This document shows positions 44,097 through 51,358 of a stretch of DNA of 64,000 bases, piece after piece. The notes under the pieces were generated by a model. That model saw nothing but the letters and a program-made list of their open reading frames with translations. It ran no database searches and had not been told where the DNA came from. Origin of the DNA: Mycolicibacterium chubuense (GTDB lineage Bacteria; Actinomycetota; Actinomycetes; Mycobacteriales; Mycobacteriaceae); the NCBI RefSeq assembly GCF_001044255.1, contig NZ_JYNX01000036.1, positions 22,338 through 86,337 on the forward strand, in the 5' to 3' direction. Positions within the stretch are counted from its first letter, which is position 1; the number at the start of each line of letters is the position of its first letter. Made by a program: the position numbers and the translations under genes.

Positions 44097-44157
44097 AAGA
44101 GTTGCAGGGGGTTGCAGCGGGCGCGGGTGGCCGGGGTTGCAACGCTTCGCAACTCTT
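44097..44157. promoter_or_regulatory. paired inverted operator between butanediol dehydrogenase and monooxygenase genes
   Basis: AAGAGTTGC-N5-GTTGCA (44097-44116) is repeated in reverse complement as TGCAAC-N5-GCAACTCTT (44138-44157). Both copies have the same 5-base gap, and the second also lies in the self-complementary GTTGC-N8-GCAAC. The gap between the two divergent genes is 130 bases, so both could be under one regulator, most simply the GAF protein encoded downstream. Confidence 0.65.
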
Positions 44158-44191
44158 GTGCCGGCCTCGCCCAGGGTGTGCTCTTGCTCAC

Positions 44192-46024
44192 ATGACTTCT
44201 ACTCTCGACCCTCAGACTTCAACCCCTGAGAGCACTGATCTGACCCCTCAGCAGCGCATCGACGCCTGGCTGGCCGACTTCGAGGCAGCGCTGGCCGTCC
44301 GCGACATCGAACGCGCCGTCGGCATGTTCGCCGTCGACAGCTTCTGGCGCGATCTGGTGTCGTTCACCTGGAACATCAAGACCCTCGAGGGCCGCGACCA
44401 GATCGCCGACATGCTGGGCGCCCGGCTGATCGAGACCGACCCGTCGGGCTTCCGGACCAAGGAGCCCGCCACCCAGGACGGCGACGTCACCTCGGCGTTC
44501 ATCGAGTTCGAGACCGGCAGCGGCCGCGGCACCGGCCATCTGCGACTCAAAGGTGATCAGGCCTGGACGCTGCTGACCGCGCTGCAGGAACTCAAGGGGC
44601 ACGAGGAGCCCAAGGGGGCGACCAGGGTGATGGGCGCCGTGCACGGCGACGACCCCGATCCGCGGTCGTGGGCCGAGAAGAAGGCCGCCGAGGACGCCGA
44701 ACTCGGCCGCACCACGCAGCCCTACGCGCTGGTGATCGGCGGCGGCCAGGGCGGCATCGCGCTCGGCGCGCGGCTGCGTCAGCTCGGCGTGCCGGCGATC
44801 GTCGTCGACAAGCACGAAAGGCCCGGCGATCAGTGGCGCAAGCGGTACAAGTCGCTGTGCCTGCACGACCCGGTCTGGTACGACCACTTGCCGTACCTGC
44901 CGTTCCCGCAGAACTGGCCGGTGTTCGCGCCGAAGGACAAGATCGGCGACTGGCTGGAGTTCTACACCCGCGTGATGGAGGTGCCGTACTGGTCGAAGAC
45001 GACGTGCCTGTCGGCCACCTTCGACGACGCCAGCAGCACCTGGACCGTGGAGGTCGACCGCGACGGCGAGCGCCTCACGCTGCATCCGACGCAGCTGGTG
45101 CTGGCGACCGGCATGTCGGGCAAGCCGCACGTGCCCACGCTGCCCGGCCAGGACGTCTTCCGCGGCGAGCAGCACCACTCGTCGGCCCACCCCGGACCGG
45201 ACCCGTACGTCGGCAAGAAGGCCGTCGTGATCGGCTCGAACAACTCCGCCCACGACATCTGCAAGGCGCTCTACGAGAACGGCGTCGACGTCACCATGGT
45301 GCAGCGGTCCTCCACGCACATCGTCAAGTCGGACACCCTGATGGACATCGGGCTGGGCGACCTGTACTCCGAGCGGGCGCTGGCGTCGGGCATGACGACC
45401 GAGAAGGCCGACCTGACGTTCGCGTCGCTGCCCTACCGGATCATGCACGAGTTCCAGATCCCGCTCTACGACCAGATGCGCGAGCGCGACAAGGAGTTCT
45501 ACGACCGCCTCGAGGCGGCCGGCTTCGAACTGGACTGGGGCGCCGACGGATCCGGTCTGTTCATGAAGTATCTGCGCCGCGGCTCGGGCTACTACATCGA
45601 CGTCGGCGCGTGCGACCTGGTCGCCGACGGCCGGATCAAGCTGGCGCACGGGCAGGTCGACCGTCTCACCGAGGGCGCGGTGGTGCTCGCCGACGGCACC
45701 GAACTGCCCGCCGACGTGGTGGTCTACGCGACCGGCTACGGCTCCATGAACGGCTGGGCCGCCGACCTGATCGGTCAGGAGGTCGCCGACCGGGTCGGCA
45801 AGGTGTGGGGTCTGGGCAGCGACACTCCGAAGGATCCCGGGCCTTGGGAGGGCGAACAGCGCAACATGTGGAAGCCCACGCAGCAGCCCAACCTGTGGTT
45901 CCACGGCGGCAACCTGCACCAGTCGCGGCACTACTCGCTGTATCTGGCGCTGCAGCTCAAGGCCCGCTACGAGGGAATGGCCACCCCGGTGTACGGCCTG
46001 CAGGAGGTGCATCACCTCAGCTGA
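44192..46024 (+). CDS. flavin-containing monooxygenase with N-terminal NTF2/SnoaL-like domain
   Basis: A 610-residue protein. Residues about 20-150 match a nuclear-transport-factor-2-like domain (DFEAALAVRDIERAVGMF; DSFWRDLVSFTWNIKTLEG). From about 175 the FAD fold begins with ALVIGGGQGGIALGARL, and an NADPH fold AVVIGSNNSAHDICKAL follows. The monooxygenase fingerprint reads F-R-G-E-Q-H-H-S-S-A-H-P, with His in place of the usual Trp/Tyr. Likely a Baeyer-Villiger or N-oxidising enzyme. It diverges from the butanediol dehydrogenase gene with a shared operator. ATG at 44192 is chosen because it lies past the operator. Confidence 0.83.
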   Translation: MTSTLDPQTSTPESTDLTPQQRIDAWLADFEAALAVRDIERAVGMFAVDSFWRDLVSFTWNIKTLEGRDQIADMLGARLIETDPSGFRTKEPATQDGDVTSAFIEFETGSGRGTGHLRLKGDQAWTLLTALQELKGHEEPKGATRVMGAVHGDDPDPRSWAEKKAAEDAELGRTTQPYALVIGGGQGGIALGARLRQLGVPAIVVDKHERPGDQWRKRYKSLCLHDPVWYDHLPYLPFPQNWPVFAPKDKIGDWLEFYTRVMEVPYWSKTTCLSATFDDASSTWTVEVDRDGERLTLHPTQLVLATGMSGKPHVPTLPGQDVFRGEQHHSSAHPGPDPYVGKKAVVIGSNNSAHDICKALYENGVDVTMVQRSSTHIVKSDTLMDIGLGDLYSERALASGMTTEKADLTFASLPYRIMHEFQIPLYDQMRERDKEFYDRLEAAGFELDWGADGSGLFMKYLRRGSGYYIDVGACDLVADGRIKLAHGQVDRLTEGAVVLADGTELPADVVVYATGYGSMNGWAADLIGQEVADRVGKVWGLGSDTPKDPGPWEGEQRNMWKPTQQPNLWFHGGNLHQSRHYSLYLALQLKARYEGMATPVYGLQEVHHLS

Positions 46025-46048
46025 GCGCCCTACCCGCAGAATGGGGGC

Positions 46049-48079
46049 GTGACGAACGCGGCTGAAGCACCGGACCCCCACCTGTGGCTGGAGGAGGTCA
46101 CCGGCGACGACGCGCTGGCGTGGGTGCGCTCCCACAACGAGCCGACGATCGCCGAACTCGGCGGCGAGCGCTTCGAGCAGATGCGCGCCGAGGCGCTGGA
46201 GGTGCTCGACACCGACACGCGAATCCCCTACGTGCGGCGTCGCGGCGAATACCTCTACAACTTCTGGCGCGACGCGACCAACACCAAGGGTCTGTGGCGG
46301 CGCACCACCCTCGAGAGCTACCGCACCGAGACGCCCGAGTGGGACGTCGTCATCGATGTCGACGAGCTGGCCCGCGCCGACGACACCAACTGGGTGTGGG
46401 CCGGCGCCGACGTCATCGAACCGGACCACACCCGGGCGCTGGTCAGCCTGTCCCGGGGTGGCTCCGACGCCGCGGTGGTGCGTGAATTCGACATGTCGAC
46501 CAGATCTTTCGTCGACGACGGGTTCGAACTCGCCGAGGCGAAGTCGCAGACCACCTGGGTCGACGAGGACACGCTGCTGGTCGGGACGGACTTCGGGGAG
46601 GGGTCGCTCACCGAGTCGGGATATCCGCGGCTGGTCAAGCGCTGGAAGCGCGGTCAGACGCTCGACGAGGCGGAGACGATCTTCGAGGGCGATCCGGCCG
46701 ACGTCCTGGTCGCCGCGTCGGTGGACCGCACCCCCGGCTTCGAGCGCACGCTGATCAGCCGCGCCCTGGATTTCTTCAACGAAGAGGTCTACGAGATGCG
46801 CGGCGACGAGCTGATCAGGATCGACACCCCGACCGACGCCAGCATCTCGATCCACCGCACCTGGCTGCTGATCGAGTTGCGCACCGACTGGCACTACAAC
46901 TACGGGGCGGCGTCGACGACCTATCCCGCGGGCTCCCTGCTGGCCGCGGACTACACCGAATTCCTCTGCGGAACAGCCGAACTGACGCCCATCTTCACCC
47001 CGGACGCGCACACCAGCCTGCACCACTACGCGTGGACCCGCGACCGACTGGTCGTGGTCACCCTCGCCGACGTGGCCAGCCACGTCGAGGTGCTGACCCC
47101 CGGAACGTGGACCTCGGAGCCGGTGAGCGGGCTCCCGGATAACACCAACACCGCGATCGTGGCGGCCGATCACCTCGGCGACGAGATCTTCCTGGACTCC
47201 TCGGGTTTCGACACCCCTTCGCGGCTGCTGTACGGCGCGGCGGGCGGTCCGCTGAGCGAGATCAAGCGGGCGCCGTCGTTCTTCGATGCCGCCGACCTGT
47301 CGGTGAACCAGTACTTCGCGACGTCGGACGACGGCACCGCGATCCCGTACTTCGTGGTGGGCCACCGCCACGCGCACGCCCCCGGACCGACCCTGCTCGG
47401 CGGATACGGCGGCTTCGAGGTGGCCCGCACCCCCGGTTACGACGGGGTGCTGGGCCGGCTGTGGCTGTCCCGCGGCGGCACCTACGTGCTGGCCAACATC
47501 CGCGGCGGGGGCGAGTACGGCCCCACCTGGCACACGCAGGCCATGCGGGAGGGCCGGCATCTGGTCGCCGAGGACTTCGCCGCGGTGGCCCGCGACCTGG
47601 TGGCGCGCGGCATCACCACCGTCGAACACCTGGGCGCCCAGGGCGGCAGCAACGGCGGCCTGCTGATGGGCATCATGCTCACCCAGTACCCGGAACTGTT
47701 CGGCGCACTGGTCTGCAGCGTGCCGCTGCTCGACATGAAGCGCTTCCACCTGCTGCTCGCGGGCGCGTCCTGGGTCGCCGAGTACGGCGACCCCGACGAT
47801 CCCGACGACTGGGCGTTCATCTCCAAATACTCGCCCTACCAGAACATCTCGGCCGATCGGCGCTACCCGCCGGTGCTGATCACCACGTCGACGCGCGACG
47901 ATCGCGTGCACCCCGGCCATGCCAGGAAGATGACCGCCGCGTTGGAGGCGGCGGGGCATCCGGTGCGGTACTACGAGAACATCGAGGGCGGGCACGCCGG
48001 CGCGGCGGACAATCCGCAGGTGGCGTTCCGCTCCGCGCTGATCTACGAATTCCTGCTCCGCACACTGGGAGGCAACTGA
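46049..48079 (+). CDS. prolyl oligopeptidase-family serine peptidase (Rv0457c-like)
   Basis: A 676-residue S9 peptidase with an N-terminal beta-propeller and C-terminal alpha/beta hydrolase. Start WLEEVTGDDALAWVR is typical. The catalytic Ser is in GAQGGSNGGLLMG, the Asp in STRDDRVHPGH, and the His in GGHAGAADN. It cuts short peptides at proline or similar residues in the cytosol. Starts with GTG 24 bases after the monooxygenase. The neighbour order fits M. tuberculosis Rv0457c. Confidence 0.92.
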   Translation: MTNAAEAPDPHLWLEEVTGDDALAWVRSHNEPTIAELGGERFEQMRAEALEVLDTDTRIPYVRRRGEYLYNFWRDATNTKGLWRRTTLESYRTETPEWDVVIDVDELARADDTNWVWAGADVIEPDHTRALVSLSRGGSDAAVVREFDMSTRSFVDDGFELAEAKSQTTWVDEDTLLVGTDFGEGSLTESGYPRLVKRWKRGQTLDEAETIFEGDPADVLVAASVDRTPGFERTLISRALDFFNEEVYEMRGDELIRIDTPTDASISIHRTWLLIELRTDWHYNYGAASTTYPAGSLLAADYTEFLCGTAELTPIFTPDAHTSLHHYAWTRDRLVVVTLADVASHVEVLTPGTWTSEPVSGLPDNTNTAIVAADHLGDEIFLDSSGFDTPSRLLYGAAGGPLSEIKRAPSFFDAADLSVNQYFATSDDGTAIPYFVVGHRHAHAPGPTLLGGYGGFEVARTPGYDGVLGRLWLSRGGTYVLANIRGGGEYGPTWHTQAMREGRHLVAEDFAAVARDLVARGITTVEHLGAQGGSNGGLLMGIMLTQYPELFGALVCSVPLLDMKRFHLLLAGASWVAEYGDPDDPDDWAFISKYSPYQNISADRRYPPVLITTSTRDDRVHPGHARKMTAALEAAGHPVRYYENIEGGHAGAADNPQVAFRSALIYEFLLRTLGGN

Positions 48080-48080
48080 C

Positions 48081-48719
48081 GTGACGTTCACCCGAGCGTG
48101 CTGCGCCGCGCTGCTGGCGACCGCGCTGCTGCTCACCGGCTGCGCCCGTGACATCACGGGCACCGCGGTGACCGCCGCCGCCGGTGCGGGCGCCGCCGCG
48201 ACGGGCGAGGGACAGTGCGCCACGGTGACGGCACCGCTGACCGACGTCCCGCCGAAGAATCCCCGCGAACCGCAACTGCGCGTTCCCGTGCCGTTGGGGT
48301 GGGAACGCAACACCGTGATGGACAACCAGATCATCCGGTTCGCGATCGTCGCGCAGGACCTGATCTCCGACCAGTTCGCCCCTAACGCGGTGGTGACCCT
48401 CGAGTCGGTGCCCGGCACCCAGGATCCCGAGAAGGTGTTCGCCCAGAACCGCAACAACCTGACCGCCATGATGGGCGCCTACGACCTGCGCACCGAGAGC
48501 AACACCACCTGCGGATTCCCCTCGGAGACAACGCGTTACACCGCACCGCCGATGGGTCCGGCGCCGCTGCGGCCCGTCATCATGCACGCCGTCGTCGCTC
48601 AGAGCCAGACCTCGACCTATCTGGCGACGCTGACCGTGCAGACCACCGACGCCGGCAACCCCACGTACATGCGCGACTCCTCGGAGATCGTCGACGGGTT
48701 CCAGCTCGTCCTGCCATGA
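48081..48719 (+). CDS. LpqN/LpqT-family lipoprotein
   Basis: A 212-residue lipoprotein. ALLATALLLTGCA is a lipobox ending at Cys21. The domain part PVPLGWERNTVMDNQIIRFA resembles LpqN/LpqT proteins, and cysteines at about 45 and 147 may form a disulfide. LpqN in M. tuberculosis is a membrane/wall lipoprotein with few known functions. The GTG start lies one base after the peptidase stop. The stop overlaps the next ATG. Confidence 0.8.
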   Translation: MTFTRACCAALLATALLLTGCARDITGTAVTAAAGAGAAATGEGQCATVTAPLTDVPPKNPREPQLRVPVPLGWERNTVMDNQIIRFAIVAQDLISDQFAPNAVVTLESVPGTQDPEKVFAQNRNNLTAMMGAYDLRTESNTTCGFPSETTRYTAPPMGPAPLRPVIMHAVVAQSQTSTYLATLTVQTTDAGNPTYMRDSSEIVDGFQLVLP

Positions 48720-49033
48720 CGATCTCGGAGATCCTGCTGATCGCCGGCGCCGCGCTGCTGCTGGCCGGCATCGCCGTGCCCGGCTGGGACACCGCGCAGC
48801 TGCCGAGGCGCGCGGTCAAACGGCGGATCTACTGGTCGGGTACCGCCGCCGGTGTGGTCCTGCTGGTCCTCGGCGGCCTTCCTGACGTGCGAAGTTCGGT
48901 CGCCCTGGCGGCAGCGGCGCTGATCCTGATGACGGGGTGGGCCTATTTCCGGACGCCCAACATCAAAATCGGCGGCCGGATCCATTCGGCCGATCCCCCG
49001 ATGCGCGAACCCGATCCTCCACCGGGCATGTAA
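48716..49033 (+). CDS. small membrane protein
   Basis: A 105-residue protein with hydrophobic segments (ILLIAGAALLLAGIAVPGW, WSGTAAGVVLLVLGGLP, ALAAAALILMTGWAYF) and a Pro-rich C-terminal tail (REPDPPPGM). The ATG overlaps the lipoprotein stop (ATGA), suggesting one transcription unit and perhaps a functional pair. No family recognised. Confidence 0.7.
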   Translation: MTISEILLIAGAALLLAGIAVPGWDTAQLPRRAVKRRIYWSGTAAGVVLLVLGGLPDVRSSVALAAAALILMTGWAYFRTPNIKIGGRIHSADPPMREPDPPPGM

Positions 49034-49080
49034 CGCCCCCGGCTCCTGCGGGCACTACCGGTCAACGGAAAGGAGCCGTC

Positions 49081-49551
49081 ATGACCACCCTCACCCACCG
49101 GCCCGGTCTCACCGCCCTCGAGCACGCCGGTGCGCTGACAGCCCGGTACGGCCTGGTCGTCGTCATCGCCTGGATCGGCGCGCTGAAGTTCACCGCCTTC
49201 GAGGCGCAGGGCATCATGGGACTGGTCGCCGGCAGCCCGCTGATGAGCTGGGTGTACGACATCATGTCGGTCCGGGCCTTCTCCTCGGCGCTCGGCGTGC
49301 TGGAGCTCGTGACGGCTGCGCTGATCGCGGTGAAGCCCTGGTGGCCAAGGCTTTCCGCGGTGGGCAGTCTGGTCGCGGTCGGGCTTTTCGTCGCCACGCT
49401 GAGCTTTCTGTTCACCACGCCGGGTGTGCTGGAGGCCTCGGCGGGATTCGCGGTACTCTCCTCGACCGGCCAGTTCCTGATCAAAGACGTTGCGTTGCTG
49501 GGCATCTCCGTGTGGACGCTCGCCGACGCGCTGCGGGGTTCCCAGGCGTGA
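49081..49551 (+). CDS. DUF417 (YkgB/RclC-like) membrane protein
   Basis: A 156-residue protein with four hydrophobic helices (YGLVVVIAWIGALKF, FSSALGVLELVTAALIAV, VGLFVATLSFLFTTPGV, LIKDVALLGISVWTLAD). The FTTPGV stretch is characteristic of the DUF417 family, which includes RclC, a protein induced by reactive chlorine in E. coli. The start is the ATG at 49081 with AAGGAGCCGTC upstream. The next gene, an ECF sigma factor, starts 26 bases later, so it may be controlled by that factor. Confidence 0.83.
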   Translation: MTTLTHRPGLTALEHAGALTARYGLVVVIAWIGALKFTAFEAQGIMGLVAGSPLMSWVYDIMSVRAFSSALGVLELVTAALIAVKPWWPRLSAVGSLVAVGLFVATLSFLFTTPGVLEASAGFAVLSSTGQFLIKDVALLGISVWTLADALRGSQA

Positions 49552-49576
49552 CATGTCGGGTTACGATCTCGCAGAC

Positions 49577-50212
49577 ATGACCGTCACCTCCGCGGAAGAG
49601 GCCGACCTGATCGCGGCGCTACGCGCCCGCGACGAGTCGGCCTTCGCCGCGCTGGTCGACAGGCACACACCCGCCATGCTCCGGGTCGCGCAGGGCTATG
49701 TCAGCTCACGCGAAGTCGCCGAGGACGTCGTGCAGGAGGCGTGGATCGCCCTCCTGAAGGGTATCGACGGTTTCGAGGGTCGATCCTCGCTGCGCAGCTG
49801 GCTTTTCACGGTGCTGATCAACATCGCCAAGAAGCGGGGCCTGCGAGACCGCAAGGACACCGAGGTGCAGATCGCCGCGTACTTGGGGGCCACCGTCAGC
49901 CCGGACCGGTTCTGTGACCGCGACGAGAGGTGGTCCGGCCATTGGCGCGACGGGCAGGAGCCCTCACCGTTCCCCGAGTCGCCGGAGGGCTCGGTGCTCG
50001 GCGCCGAGCTGATGGCCGTGACCCGGCGTGAGCTCGAGCGACTGCCCGAACGGCAGCGCGTCGTCGTCACGCTGCGCGACGTGCTGGATGTCGACTCGGC
50101 GGAGGTGAGTCGGCTGCTCGGCATCACGCTGGCGAATCAGCGGGTACTCCTGCACCGAGGGCGGGCGGCGATCCGGCAGGCGCTCGAGGACTACGTGAGG
50201 GACGCGACGTGA
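49577..50212 (+). CDS. ECF-family RNA polymerase sigma factor
   Basis: A 211-residue sigma-70-family regulator. Region 2 is present (AFAALVDRHTPAMLRVAQGY, EDVVQEAWIALLKG), followed by region 4 (LERLPERQRVVVTLRDVL, VSRLLGITLANQRVLLHRGR). A Ser/Pro-rich linker (GQEPSPFPESPEG) separates them, longer than in many ECF factors. Start ATG 49577 or the earlier ATG 49553; a TACGAT -10-like box precedes the later one. It is co-transcribed with its anti-sigma factor (overlap GTGA). Confidence 0.9.
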   Translation: MTVTSAEEADLIAALRARDESAFAALVDRHTPAMLRVAQGYVSSREVAEDVVQEAWIALLKGIDGFEGRSSLRSWLFTVLINIAKKRGLRDRKDTEVQIAAYLGATVSPDRFCDRDERWSGHWRDGQEPSPFPESPEGSVLGAELMAVTRRELERLPERQRVVVTLRDVLDVDSAEVSRLLGITLANQRVLLHRGRAAIRQALEDYVRDAT

Positions 50213-50451
50213 CCGGACAGCGATCGATGAACTGCAACGAGCTCGTGGAGCTGGTCACCAACTATCTGGACGGTGCCCTCGATCCCGAGGCGCGGGCGCG
50301 TTTCGAGGAGCATCTGCATGGCTGCGACGGCTGCGGAAACTACCTGCAGCAGTTCCGTACCACCATGGGAGCCCTGAGCGCGATCTGCGAAGACACCGTG
50401 GACACCGCCTTCCGGGACCGCCTGCTCGACGCGTTCCACGACTGGCGATAG
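50209..50451 (+). CDS. zinc-binding anti-sigma factor (zf-HC2)
   Basis: An 80-residue protein. The ZAS motif is H-x3-C-x2-C in EHLHGCDGCGNYLQ, and an upstream CNELVELVTNYLDGAL adds the usual N-terminal cysteine. No membrane helix is present, so it is soluble. It should hold the sigma factor until a thiol-oxidising or metal stress alters the zinc site. Its GTG overlaps the sigma factor stop. Confidence 0.88.
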   Translation: MTGQRSMNCNELVELVTNYLDGALDPEARARFEEHLHGCDGCGNYLQQFRTTMGALSAICEDTVDTAFRDRLLDAFHDWR

Positions 50452-50461
50452 ACCTGTTCAG

Positions 50462-51358
50462 GTGACCGAATTCGAGACCATTCTGTACCGCGCGCACGCG
50501 CCCGTCGCCACCATCACGCTGAATCGTCCCGAGCGGCTGAACACCATCGTGCCGCCGATGCCCGACGAGATCGAGGCGGCGATCGGGCTGGCCGAGCGCG
50601 ATCCCGCCGTCAAGGTCATCGTGCTGCGCGGCGCCGGACGTGCGTTCTCGGGCGGCTACGACTTCGGTGGCGGCTTCGAGCACTGGGGTGAGGCGATGAA
50701 CACCGACGGCCGGTGGGATCCCGGGAAGGATTTCGCGATGGTCAGCGCCCGGGAGACCGGGCCGACGCAGAAGTTCATGGCGATCTGGCGGGCGTCCAAG
50801 CCGGTGATCGCGCAGGTGCACGGCTGGTGTGTCGGTGGGGCCAGCGACTACGCCCTGTGCGCCGACCTGGTGATCGCCAGCGATGACGCCGTGATCGGGA
50901 CCCCCTACGCCCGCATGTGGGGTTCCTACCTGACCGGCATGTGGCTCTACCGGCTGAGCCTGGCCAAGGTGAAGTGGCACTCGCTCACCGGCGAGCCGTT
51001 GACCGGAAAGGAAGCTGCCGCAGTCGAATTGATCAACGAATCGGTACCGTTCGAACGTCTCGAGGCGCGGGTCGCCGAGATCGCGGCGAAGCTCGCCACG
51101 ATTCCGCTGTCGCAGCTGCAGGCCCAGAAGCTGATCGTGAATCAGGCCTACGAGAACATGGGTCTGGCGTCGACGCAGACCCTCGGCGGCATCCTCGACG
51201 GCCTGATGCGCAACACCCCCGACGCGCTGGACTTCATCGGCACCGCGGCCACCGACGGGGTGCGCGCGGCGGTCGAACGCCGCGACGGCCCGTGGGGTGA
51301 CTACAGCCAGGCCCCGCCGGAGCGCCGGCCCGACCCGAACCACGTGATCGAGCCCTAG
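50462..51358 (+). CDS. enoyl-CoA hydratase/isomerase family protein
   Basis: A 298-residue crotonase-fold protein. VATITLNRPERLNTIVPPM, GAGRAFSGGYDFGGG, and GWCVGGASDYALCADLV are the oxyanion-hole and active-site segments. An insertion (FEHWGEAMNTDGRWDPGKDF) and a long C-terminal tail (PPERRPDPNHVIEP) are typical of EchA3-like proteins. It probably hydrates or isomerises acyl-CoA. Starts with GTG ten bases after the anti-sigma factor; converges with the helicase by 4 bases. Confidence 0.88.
   Translation: MTEFETILYRAHAPVATITLNRPERLNTIVPPMPDEIEAAIGLAERDPAVKVIVLRGAGRAFSGGYDFGGGFEHWGEAMNTDGRWDPGKDFAMVSARETGPTQKFMAIWRASKPVIAQVHGWCVGGASDYALCADLVIASDDAVIGTPYARMWGSYLTGMWLYRLSLAKVKWHSLTGEPLTGKEAAAVELINESVPFERLEARVAEIAAKLATIPLSQLQAQKLIVNQAYENMGLASTQTLGGILDGLMRNTPDALDFIGTAATDGVRAAVERRDGPWGDYSQAPPERRPDPNHVIEP

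Noticed and set aside
44219-48469. A 1416-codon open frame on the minus strand
   Set aside because: It lies opposite the monooxygenase and prolyl oligopeptidase genes, whose motifs are clear. Its composition is the His/Arg/Gly/Val pattern of an antisense GC-rich frame.
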